Part shown: piece after piece, positions 36,801-48,619 of the stretch
Layout: each line of letters opens with the position of its first letter
Position numbering within the stretch: the stretch's first letter is position 1
Origin: Trichoplax sp. H2
Taxonomy: Eukaryota > Placozoa > Uniplacotomia > Trichoplacea
Reading direction: 5' to 3'
Assembly (NCBI GenBank): GCA_003344405.1
Contig: NOWV01000016.1
Location: 620,001-684,000, forward strand
DNA length: 64,000 nt
The notes under the pieces: model-generated
Seen by the model: only the letters and a program-made list of their open reading frames with translations
What the model was told of the DNA's origin: nothing
Database searches by the model: none
Position numbers and translations under genes: made by a program

Positions 36801-38522
36801 TAATAAATAAGTATTAGTCATGATAGAGAGAATTTCGTATAATTTGTCTAATTTGAAAGTATTAACAGAAAGTCAAATCGAAAACTCTTGGGAATAATCT
36901 CATTCGACAATTATAAAAATCATTATAAGCTAAAGTGTAGGGAGTGCTTAGCTATTTCTATTTTCTGTTTATAAGCGGTAATTTTACAATCAAGGAAGCA
37001 GATGTAAGTGATAACGATGGAAATTGAGAATAATCAACTTAAACTGTCTATAAATCTCAACATGACTGGCTGAAAATGTACCAGAATATCAAATAACTTG
37101 TGGCAATCTTGATTTAACGCTAGTTAGAGAAAGGTTAAAAAAATAAAATCATCGTCATCTCTCTGATCATAATGTCTCAGCTATACAGCAGACATTTTTA
37201 ATTAGTAGTATTATCCTTAACTATACTGTTGTTAAGTTAGAACACGTAATATTAAATGTTCGCTTCGTCTTGATGCCTTTGTGCCGTATGTAATCGAAAG
37301 CAATATTTTTCTCTATTTTCGAAAATATTAGAAATCCTTTCTCTTTTGAATTAACTGATACTTGCCATACATCAAGATGTATACCATTATTAATTAAAAT
37401 TCAAGGAAATTTTAGATATTATATCAATTTATTAGATAATATTCTCAATTCTGTTAAAGTAAAAGCAATAGATTTATAGTTGATGAAAATAGGATGAGAA
37501 TCTACATCTTTTCATGACTGATTAATTAAAGACAGTATTAAGATGATAATAAACAAATATAAATAAATTGCAATACAGAGTACCGACAATAGAATTAAAA
37601 TTAGATAATGTTATTAATAGATTATCTCTTCCTTGTGATGGTGGATAAATTAACTATACTTCAATCTCTTACACCAATGATGACATAATCTCAATCAAGT
37701 TAAATTACTTCTCTTGTAGCTAGGAAAGACGGAATGTTGATGAGAAGAGATTTATTACTCGATCTGGAGAGTAGTATAATGTGGCCCTAGATTGGATTGA
37801 TATCGTGTGTTTATACAAAAAAAAGGCAATATAGTAAACACGGAAAATTGCATCCGATATTGAATAGCGTCTGGGTGCAGAAATATTGACAACGGTTGCA
37901 TTTATATTGTAAATAACTTTAAATTTATCAATGTAGTAGGCACTCATTTCATTTACATGCAACACGGATTAAAATAACAGAACTAAATTTGGCGGAAAAT
38001 GTTAGACTTTATTATCCCTTTTCATAAAATAAATCATTCAGGGGAAAAAAATAATATACCTTCAATGAATTGAAATTTTTCGTTTGATTAGACTAAATAC
38101 ATTAAAGTTAAGTTAGAAACTATACCGCGAACAAATAACCTTTCAACAAAATCAAATAAAATTAATGTAACTACTATTTAAAATACGTGTTATATTGGAA
38201 ACTTCCATTTATGATCTAATTACGTTAGTTTAATGCGTGACATTTTAGAAGTTGTCAAGAGAAAATTGACTTGATTCTTAACTGCAAAAACAAAAATATG
38301 AGACTTCGTAGTTATTATCAACTTGATCGTAATCATTATGCGATGGAAAGATTTATGCGTATGACTATAAATTTTTCTCTCAATTTTGGCTAATATCGAC
38401 AAACTACAAACAGAAAATGCCTTACCTTTTAAATTAGATGTAGTATGAATAAAGTCAGATGGGTAAGAAGAGTTGGCCAGGTTCATTTTATTCTTGATTT
38501 TAACCAGGAAAGATTTTGGCAT
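33867..38522 (-). CDS. GFI1: GFI1/senseless-type zinc-finger repressor with SNAG motif
   Basis: GFI1 proteins bind DNA through C-terminal zinc fingers and repress genes by recruiting LSD1/CoREST through an N-terminal SNAG peptide. Exons 38522-38426, 35088-34538 and 34298-33867 join in phase into 359 residues (human GFI1 422, GFI1B 330). The first exon opens with [12 protein letters not shown], a near-perfect SNAG motif, and explains the start. The middle exon holds a Tyr/Pro/Asn-rich linker and finger 1 ([20 protein letters not shown]). The last exon has five more C2H2 fingers: [68 protein letters not shown] and [17 protein letters not shown]. The order and the recognition-helix residues match GFI1 fingers 1-6. 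Intron 1 is 3.3 kb. Confidence 0.94.
35089..38425. other. First intron of GFI1
   Basis: A 3.3-kb AT-rich intron separating the SNAG exon from the rest of the protein. I find no exon-like segment in it. Its size, against introns of mostly 100-500 bp nearby, makes it a candidate place for regulatory sequence, which cannot be judged from one genome. Confidence 0.5.
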
Positions 38523-38952
38523 CGCTTGTTATTCTTGCAAGACGGAAAATGATTTTTTTTTTCTTTCTATTAGTAGTCACCACGGCAGGTTAATCTTTTC
38601 AGGTGGGTGTTGGAAGTGTGTTGGCTAGATCAGATTTGATGGAGCATTTATAACCCTATTGCCTCCTTTTATGCACCTAAAATCAAGATATGAAGAAAAA
38701 GTTGTAGACAACGAGTAACAATCGGATGCAACAAACTTCTGTGTATACAGTGTGAGAATAGTGGACAAATACTTTGAGACTGATATTCATTATAGATACA
38801 ATCGGAGAATTATAATCAATAATTTTGGTTTATAATATTACCACTGAATGTAATATCATTGTAAAAGAAAAGGAAAAGAAATTGTAACATCATGTACATA
38901 TTTAATAAACTGTATTATCAGCTGGAGTAGGGGCAGGTGAAAAGTAACTCAC

Positions 38953-39035
38953 GAACAATGAAATATTTATTGTTGTCGGCTTGTTTATTGAAAATTGTTA
39001 CAGCTGTCAATCTATGCTGTCCACCTGCAAGAATT
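38953..39035 (-). CDS. Isolated coding-like exon, unrecognised
   Basis: An 83-nt segment between acceptor TTTAG and donor GTGAGT. The only continuous frame reads ILAGGQHRLTAVTIFNK then QADNNKYFIVR, with one base carried in and one out. The beta-strand-like pattern RLTAVTIFN is reminiscent of extracellular beta-sandwich domains, but this is not enough to name a family. It lies 430 bp upstream of the GFI1 SNAG exon, on the same strand. Confidence 0.4.
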
Positions 39036-42000
39036 CTAAACATGATGCTAATATTTAACTACTCAATCTAAGAGATTAAATGATGATGATCACTTTATCC
39101 CTAACTCAATTTAAATACTGTAAACTTAAGTAAATCAACTTATCAATGTAATATAAAAATGGACAAAATCAATCGATCATCATTATCAACTCATAATAAT
39201 ATATTAACCGATATGCATTTAATTTGATGAAATAAAAAATTTTATTAGATATTATGATGATCAGTTTATAGCTTTAGCCAATGTCAGTTCCATTATGTAA
39301 GTATCAACATTCATAAATAGGATATTTAAAATCGATTGGCCTACAATACATATTTTACTAGTTAAAATTCTGAAGCCAAATCATGAGAGTTGAAAAAGGT
39401 AAATCAAAATAGGGAAATTACTACAGATAAATATCGGTGTGTCATTGATGGCTACTATGATCAAAATTTATGGATAAAAAATGTAATCGATTGAAGCAGT
39501 CAATTGCTTTATCAGTAATATATATTTATATTTTATGTGATTAAGGCACTGTAGCACTAAATTAAGGTTTGTTAATTCCTTGTGATTATCAATCTAAATA
39601 CTTTTCATTTATGACCATTATTCATAGCCTTTGTTATCTATTAAGTTAGATTAAGAAATGAAATTATTTCTTTTCTTTGTTGCTAACCAACTGACAATAT
39701 CGCAATTAAAGTTTAATGTGATTTTTACTTTTATGTTATTAGTTACACTTGTGCAATCAAATGGGTCATTGGATTAAACGTAGACAATAACGCATAAAAA
39801 TACCAATGCTGCTTTAGATAGTTATTTTCTCAATACAGCTTGTCATGCCGTGATTTTTTCCAGACGATCATCGCTGGAATAATAAGCTATTGTACAATAT
39901 ATACATATCTCTATATTGTAAAGATAGCTATAAAAACTATTTCAATAATTGCTATCATAATTCACTGAAAATAATATTGACAATTGAAGGAAATGGGATT
40001 TAACAAAGTATCGCACTGTAACCATTTATACCTTTGATAATAAAATAATAATGCCTTACGTATATCAGCAGTATGTTATCCGTGTACATAAAAAATGCAG
40101 TTAAATCTTTAAACTGATATAACTCATTTTAGTAATTTTATTAAATAGTAATCATTATGGCTATGATTTAATAATAACAAATCTTTAAGCATGGCATGAG
40201 TTTACGAAATTATACATTTATATCGTGAACATGTCTAGTTACACTAAATTGAGGTATAGATGATGCAGTGATTAAATTAGTTTAAAGGTGACATTGAAGA
40301 CAGATGGTATACGAGTGATTTCCTGTAATAATGTAATAGGTAGTGAGATTATTGCAGTCACGACTTTAAATGAAAAGATTGAAATAGAGTACCTTATATG
40401 ATGGCTTAAACAAGATTTACTCGTGCTACACAATATGAATACTTTAGACCAGTGTGGAATAATTTGGTTACTGTCACCTCTCTCTTTCACTTAATAATGA
40501 CCATTAACATTTTACCCTACCAGAGTGCGGTACGTACTAACTAGTTAACAATTGGGAATCAATTTTGGAATCCTATAGTGTTAGAATACAACCTATTGCC
40601 ATTGCTTCATGCAGTCAATCTGTCATTATAAGCATGAGTAATAACGATATTTGTTTGGCTCACGCCTGAGAAAATGTTGCATACGTATCATTCCATTATA
40701 ATTGTAAGCGAATTTTGATAATACGCAATCATCAGAGGATTATCATCATTCACAGAAAATAATAGGGAACCCTTGGGGCACTATTATCATGTTTCAAATA
40801 TTTCTTCAATTCATTCATCTACTGATCTACTCGATCCCATCTGATATTATAATAGTATCTATCAATTTATCTATCTGTCTATTTTGTACTTTTCTTCCTT
40901 TCATGTCCATTCTAACCTAATTCGTTCACTTAACTCCAATGATGATAGAATTGTCAGTCCATTGAACGATAACGAATGAAGGACTCTCTCTCTTTTCATT
41001 CCATCTATTTCAGATGGTGTTAATGTGAATTTTTCTTAACTGAATGCTACAATAATCCATTTATTTTTTAACTTTCAATCTAAGAAAGAAAGTATACTTT
41101 ATTTGCAAACAGGCGGGTTATAATCTATCTCTATTGTCTTCTTTTGCCAATGTCAGCGTTTAATAGGAATGTAAAGTTTAAAAAAGATCGTCTATCATGA
41201 TTGCAGTTTTATTATGATGACGATACATCAACATTGGTTATACTCTCTACCATCTTGCAACTATGATGATCAAATAGAGTTTCAACTCAATCCAATATGA
41301 TCATTTTCAAGTACTCCAACTTGGCAATAGATGTAACAACGGATGGAAATTCCATACGATCAGTGCTCGACATTCCATCGTTGATTCACTTATTACAAGT
41401 AAATTTTTCAGATTTTTTAATTTTTAATTTTTCTGATTTATCAACCATTTGCCATGTTCTCACGTTAGTAAAGTAATTAATCTCTTTTATTGGCTAGCAA
41501 TCTAAATAAATGAATATAAAGCTTTTGTATTCTAGTTAAGCCAAGACAATAGCTTCTATTCTCTTTTTTGAATGGACCGTTAAAGCACAGACTAACTCAC
41601 TTAATACTCTGTCTGTTATGACGTGGGTTCGCCCGGATAGTACGGACAGACATAGCGACACAAGTAGCAAATTGATTACAGTTGCTAATCAGTCATTCAG
41701 AAGGTTATTTGCTCTAAATTGTCCTGATTTTAGCATTGTTGCCTATCCAATTTCTGCTTTGGATATCCTATCATGGTAAGAGAGTTTTTCTGGTCTGATT
41801 CAGTGAGATTTGATGGTCTGGCATTTCTAGTCATGCCATGGCTTCCATCGTGAATCTATCGTCCGCAGTCCGCGGTCCGTAACATGTATCTCTCCCATAG
41901 AGTTAAGAGAAAAAACCAACAATAACAAGTCTGTCTATCTGTATCTGGTCGAGAAGTCTGTACATCTGTATATCTGGAATAATTGGAGCTGCCTAGAAGT

Positions 42001-42315
42001 TCCTCCTAGGCCTTGTAGGCTAGAATGGAAGTGAAAGTTGAGAAGAAAGAAAATCTTTCTGATCTCTATCATATTACTAGAGATAAGAATGATATCCTAC
42101 CTGTACAATATACCTTACTTATAACCGTAGGCTGGTTGCTCTTCTATTTTTTTTTTTCTTTTACAGTTGTAAGAATGGCCACCTTTAATGTAATACATAC
42201 TGTGTCGCTGTAGGTAAGGACTATTTAGAAAGAGAAGCTATGCTTTCAGTTTGACACTCTCAGCTGCTTTCAACCAGCTGTACAGGTGGATCCATGGAAC
42301 AAATACCAGTTGAAA

Positions 42316-42381
42316 TTAGCTATTTTGCCGTCTGGTGTCCTCTATACGGAAGACGGGGTTGATAGAGGGGCAAATAGCTAA
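42316..42381. ncRNA. Structured-RNA candidate (bulged hairpin with competing pairing)
   Basis: An outer stem pairs TTAGCTATTTTGCC (42316-42329) with GGCAAATAGCTAA (42369-42381), with one bulged base. Directly stacked on it is an inner stem, CCTCTAT (42339-42345) with ATAGAGG (42362-42368). An alternative six-base pairing, CCGTCT (42328-42333) with AGACGG (42351-42356), competes with the outer stem base. The GC content is higher than in the surroundings. No known RNA family is recognised. Confidence 0.3.
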
Positions 42382-44936
42382 CTTATTAGCAATTTTTGAC
42401 CCTCTAGATCAAAGATATTGCAAGGCATTGAAATGAAATGCACGTATAATCTGTTCTATCGGTTGAAGTAGAAAGATTATAAAGTTAGATGATATTTTAG
42501 TTTATTATATTGGACTGGATCATATATGAAGTTGCTTTAAAGATAGCCTATTTTCATATCTGTCTAGCTAGGGTATACCCTGTAGGTACGTACAATCTAT
42601 CATGAACTACTAGATGCACTTAGTCGTCCACAGTACTATATATACTCGTAGAATAGAAATCTTGTATACGCTCGTATATTACCAAGATACAAAACTTATT
42701 TAATAAGTTTTCGAATCTGCTGTAGACATAAACACGATGATCTTCAATCGACATTATATGATCAGGCAGGTGTCCTATCAAGACATGTAGAAGCCATGAT
42801 ATATAAAGAAAAAAATCAAAGCGATAACTATAAATTGAACTACTGGATAATATACTGTACTTCAACGTACGGAAGAAATAGTTTACTACCTGACTCAATT
42901 TGAAGCGACAGTCCTTTGTATTTGGAAAGGTCATTTTGTAATTAAAACTTATGCATTTAAATAAATGATTTTATTAATTTAACACCTAGTTCAATACAGA
43001 TTTAGATTCAGTGTTCAATAATTATAAAGTTATGAATACATTTGATCCATCTGACTACACAAGCATTATGGATGGGTGGGCAACAAATCAAATATAAAAT
43101 TGACTACCATGTCATCATTTTATCTAATCGAAAATAAGATACACTACACCACGAACAATCTAATTTGTAATCAATACCATTGATAACTTTCAATAATAAT
43201 TTAGGTTATACACTATCTAATTATATCGATCCAATTAACAAAAGTTACTGTATTTAGTACGTTTGTTATTTTTACATTTTTTTCCTATAAATGTTGATAT
43301 GACGTTGAGATCTTTATACTGATACTGGTTAAAAGTAAACTATTAAATCATTAAGAGTATCTAAAGGCTGACATCTATAGATCCTTTTCATTCTGTGCAA
43401 CAAATAACTGCACTACATGACTACCAGTAACTTTAATCAAGGATTAATGCTTATCATGGTCGATTAGTAATAAAGCAGCCAACTATGATTGAATACATTG
43501 TTGCACCTGCTTGAATTCATCAATTTCCTTGTATTCTTATTTGTCAGGAAATAAAAAAAAAGCAGTTTCCCGTTAGGCGCATAATCTGATTATGGTTAGG
43601 ATTTAGCAATCAAGATCGCTCATTTTAAATATAAAAAAATAGAAATCAAGTTAGGATAGTGAAGCTCAATTATCCTTGCTCATGCTTAATTTCACTTTAT
43701 CCAACTTGATGATATTAATTCATTCGTACTATTTGCTTATTTGCATCTGATACTCATCATTTACGTTAATTACTGTTGTTATGAGTATTATAATTGCTAC
43801 TATTATTTATCATTATTAACTTGAAAAGTGATCATTTCTTCATCGATGCTTACACAAATTTTTACGAATTACGTCAATAACAGTACATGATAATGAAAAT
43901 GGGTTTACTAAAGATATTGGCTTTCTTTTATCGTTGATCTTTGCCATTTTAATTGTTTGCTATATTTATGATCCCAATAGATCTATTCAGCTAATAATCT
44001 AATGATATATAAGCTATTAAATTTAATGTTTATATCGTCTATCGTTATCATTCCCTGCCTATATCATCATTAAACAATGAAATCGTTATGCATCTGTCGG
44101 GGCTGTTCTAACATCCAATTCTTCATCATTTATTAAATATTAAACATTAAATAACGTGATCATTCACTTTTTAAATATTAATTATACTAATCAAGTTTAT
44201 TCTACTATAATTCTCTTTCATTCTTGTTATTAAGCAATCCACTTTTCTTTATTTAACTGGCATAATGCATAATTTATGCGTATTTCTATCGATATCACTC
44301 ATTATTTATTGATCTTTTTGCAAGATTATCCGTTACATTAACTTTTTTCTGTCAACAATTATAGCAACAAACTGCTCTATTTATCTATAGCTAAAATAAT
44401 CGCCGTTAGTAATCTGATTATGCCGGAAGCCAAAGTATCGATTAGGATTATTAAATAAAATCTAATCATATAAAATACTGCAACTTAAGATCGTTGTATA
44501 TCCTTTTTTAATTTATAATAATACTATTTTTAATTTTAATTATTCAATTTTATATTTACTAAGAGTTTTGTTGATAATAATATAATCTAAATGGACATAA
44601 ACATGATGTTAAGGTAGGGTTCGTGGTAGTTTATCTTAAAACTTTAAGAAACATCTATACAGGACGATAATAGAGATGGAGTACAGTAGTACATCCATAT
44701 ACATGATAAATCATTTTCTGTTCAATTACTCCTTTTCAATACCTATTTTTAATCTAGATAGATCATTCGGTACCTATGGTAATAGACCAGAGTCGTAAAT
44801 ATAACTGGCTATAGTACATATATCTTTAAATTTATCACAATGTAATCATCAGAAAAATCAAACAATCATTACCAAACAGTTAAAATTTCGATATCGATGT
44901 TAACTAGATGTCCCAGTACAATGATTATTATGAAAT

Positions 44937-45390
44937 CTTTGATGAACAAAATTATCAATAATAATTATATGATACTACATTATATATTTTTAAACTACAA
45001 ATAGCGGCTTTAGTCTATGACTTGGATTGCTTTACTCCTGTATTTCGCTTGCAGTCATATTGGATCTAATTAAAAGGAAATATGAACTAGTAAAGGATTG
45101 TCACGTTCTGTAATAGTTACATAATTAGTATGTTACCTTCTTTCTATATATGGTTAAATATCACGATGTTATCACGTCAGGCGTATATAGATGTAGTTAT
45201 GGTACTATNNNNNNNNNNNNNNNNNNNNCTTTGATGAACAAAATTATCAATAATAATTATATGATACTACATTATATATTTTTAAACTACAAATAGCGGC
45301 TTTAGTCTATGACTTGGATTGCTTTACTCCTGTATTTCGCTTGCAGTCATATTGGATCTAATTAAAAGGAAATATGAACTAGTAAAGGAT
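44937..45390. repeat. Identical 162-bp segments flanking an assembly gap
   Basis: Segments 44937-45098 and 45229-45390 are identical, from CTTTGATGAACAAAATTATC to TAGTAAAGGAT. They then diverge at once (TGTCACG versus AAAAGCGG). Between them lie 110 bases and a run of 20 N at 45209-45228. The second copy begins exactly at the gap edge. This is best explained as two contig ends from the same locus or from two haplotypes placed in series, not as a real duplication. Confidence 0.8.
45209..45228. other. Assembly gap (20 N)
   Basis: Twenty undetermined bases, a fixed-size placeholder. The true distance and order here are unknown. Confidence 0.99.
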
Positions 45391-46169
45391 AAAAGCGGTC
45401 TTAGTCATAACAATCGATAATAGTAATGTTTTTCAAGTTATAGGCTGTATTTGCTCTGAGAGTAGACTTTTATTCATCGTTGATACAGAAATAAAAAACG
45501 CTACATTTTCTTTGTAATCTTTTAATATATTAAAAGAATTATAGTGCTTTTTATGTGTAGCATGAAATCACCTACATTCTATTTAAAGACACTTATTATC
45601 GATCTAAGGGAACAAACTACAAAAATGTTAAGATAGTGGTAGGATTAAAGATAACAAGTTGAAGTATCACTATTTCGTCTGTTTGATATAACTATTGTTA
45701 TAACCTGCAAAACTGTTTAGCTAATGATTTCGTGCTACAGTACCTTAATTTTAATAGTCTAGTGTAGTTTACTGTCAGAAAATTATACTTGTATTGATTA
45801 CACAACATGTATCGATATTATTAGCAAAATCTTTAGTACGCTATTATTCTAGTAACCTCATCTTAGTAGATAATACTTACAAACTTTAATATTTCATCAG
45901 AATTATTCATTATTAATTTTGACTTGATCACTCTTAATTACTTTAACCGATTTATGATAAGATTTATTAGCAGCACTGTATGAAACTGTATTTTGACAAT
46001 TTGGTCGGAGTTGTTGCATTATATATTTTGGTTTATTATTTTCAAGGCATAAAAATTAAAAGTTGAAAGCAGTGCGTGTAAAATTTCAACGTATTTTTAG
46101 TCCCGCTTATGCGATTTGATACTACGCTGATACGGTCATTTTCTATATCATTTATCCCTCCCAACTTAC

Positions 46170-46310
46170 GTCGATAATCATAACAGATGGCTACATCATC
46201 GTCAGAATAGCGCCGACATTTAAATAATTGATCAGGTACATAAAGGTAATAATAATGATCTTGGATGCAATCATGCGAATTATTACCGAAGTCTTTTATT
46301 TCCGATAAAA
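46170..46310 (-). CDS. Isolated coding-like exon, unrecognised, cysteine/tyrosine-rich
   Basis: A 141-nt segment between acceptor ATTATAG and consensus donor GTAAGT. The single open frame reads SEIKDFGNNSHDCIQ, DHYYYLYVPDQLF then KCRRYSDDDVAICYDYR, with two bases carried in and one out. Three cysteines and many tyrosines suggest a secreted or extracellular domain. Neighbouring exons were not found; the RPAP2 end at 48620 limits any upstream part of this gene to about 2.3 kb. Confidence 0.45.
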
Positions 46311-48619
46311 CTATAATAATTTCGTAGCATTCAAAAGAAAATTATTAAACTTCTATCATTGAATTTTTTTACTATATTATCTATTCTGTCTCCTAATATC
46401 TATGAAATATTATCTAAAGAGTATATAATAAACGCATCCATAACATCTCATACTACAGTATTAAACAATAAGTATCAATGATAATAACTGTCATTAGTAA
46501 AACGATATAAAATATTCCTAGAATATATTCCTATCATGCTGGTTTAATATATCGTCTGTTGACATATTTTCTGTTAAAACGATGATACAAGAATCCTTCA
46601 TTGACATGATCTTGGTGTCAATTATTATAGTCGTAAGGTAAAACTAAAAGCTGGATATCCTTGAATGTCGTTATTATTTATTTCCTGGTTTCTGGGCCCT
46701 AAATCTTCAATCCTTAATAAATATTTTAATATTATCGGAAGATAAAGTATAATTAAAAGGGTAACATCAGCGCTAGCAAGTCAAATCAATTTTCTACTGG
46801 CGCTATTGTAGATTGATTGACAATAGATACCGTAGAGAGAACAACTTAATTAAAATTTATAGTATTCAATCTGATTGTTTTATTATTTACTTTTATACAT
46901 CATGATCGTCATTAATGCAGCAACTATTCATACTTTAACAGCTGCAGTACTTTATTTAATCTACGCATAAGCAGCGGTTAAATTAATTTTAGTCTTTAGC
47001 TGTATTATATTAGATTACTACTTTACTTCGAGTGAACTTACATTGAGAAATCTATCTAAACATAGTTAATTAAACTAATTCAGTACAATTATTTTAAACT
47101 AATCTCTCTCTTATAACCCATTATTTAATTGAATTCATTATTAATCAACTGGACTGATATAGAAGGATTACCGTTAAAAGAATGCTTAGAGATTAAACAA
47201 GATTTGGTATTAAAGATCGGGTTTATTGATAATTAAATCCTTCCTTTAATCTTAATAATCAACATTAAGTTGAAGGCTACTTTTTAGGCTTTTATTCATT
47301 ATTGTCTAAATTATAATAAAATAGTAAATGTAGGGTAAGCATAGAGCGAACGGGCTACAGTATTTACCCTCAATTTTAATGCTTTATTGCGTTGGAAATG
47401 ATCAATTAGATCATAACTGATGTAACCTTTACTCGTAATTTAATAAATAAAATGATATTATTTAATTAAAACTGTGTAAATACGCAACTAGCAGTTGAGT
47501 TAATAATTTGATTCATCATTACTCCCTCACTCGCAAAATTAAACAGAGATAATTGAGTTAAAAGTGGGAATGTACATTGTAATATTATTTTACACGCTGC
47601 CTTGTATCAACTTCTTTGCATTATATACTATGTATTATTATATTGAACGTATAAGTATCGATATAAGTCAGCTTTTCTCTCTTAATAGACCTAAGACTTT
47701 GATTATTGTCACAATAATAAAGGGATCAAAGTTGTCTAGACCCCGTGGTTGGGTACTTTTAAAACTACAGCTGGAAAGTATTAATATTTGAATTCATACC
47801 AGAGTTATATAGGGATGGTAGTTAAAAAAACTTCACTATTATATAAATCATGACATAATCATCCCGACAGAATACCTAAAAGTTGCTATGATAAACTTCA
47901 AGTTAAAGCATGAATAAATCACTAGAAGGTATCTTCACGAGCAAATTTATTCGCATTTAAAAAGTACATTAAAAATTATTATGATTTCAAACAAATGTGA
48001 ATAACCAAATGACCCGTGTTGATGTAGTTATTATGAAGATAAGTTAGATTTCGATCGATCTCAAAAATCAACGTTTAAGATTTATCTGTTATAGACTATA
48101 CGAGTATATGAATACAGCTTTATATAGATAGTCGACTTATTGCAAAATATCAACGACGGATTATCTAAACGAATGAGATTAAATACATTATGTACGAGCG
48201 CTAAAGCCAACTTTAACGGAATGGATATTGTCAATGGAAGAAGCTGAATATTTTAACTACAGTATAGAATAAAGCGTATACCTAAATAATAGGTAAACGA
48301 TCAAAAACTTCAACCAACTGGAGCCAGTATTTTGAATATATACTGTTACTGAAAGTAGCAGCGGCAGTAGTATAGCTCATAAAGCCGACGTTAAAAGCGC
48401 TACACAATAAAGTCATCACATTGGAAGGATACTACCTTAAATTTTTATGAGACATTCTATACTGTACAGTGTAAGTAGAGGTTCTCTATATTAGACCTCT
48501 ACCGTACACTAGTATATATATTTTATTATTATACACAAAGTTACTTTGATTTGACAATTTCTTATAATTTACAGAACTTGTTAACAACGAAAATCGGTCT
48601 TAATTAACATAAAATTGGA

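Larger units (their letters stand above)
38523..48619. other. 10-kb apparent gene desert between GFI1 and RPAP2
   Basis: No gene could be assembled. It holds two isolated coding-like minus-strand segments (38953-39035 and 46170-46310), a somewhat GC-richer island (about 41560-42400) with a structured-RNA candidate, and an assembly gap with duplicated flanks (44937-45390). Frames at 40272-40490, 42025-42213, 42620-42934 and 47564-47791 are not convincing. Confidence 0.5.

Noticed and set aside
41288-41397. Plus-strand exon-like stretch reading VTTDGNSIRSVLDIPSLIHL
   Set aside because: Two frames are open, splice sites are weak and no partner exon was found; kept only as a note.
44937-45390. 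Genuine 162-bp duplication
   Set aside because: The second copy abuts a 20-N gap and divergence starts at the same base, so an assembly artefact is more likely.
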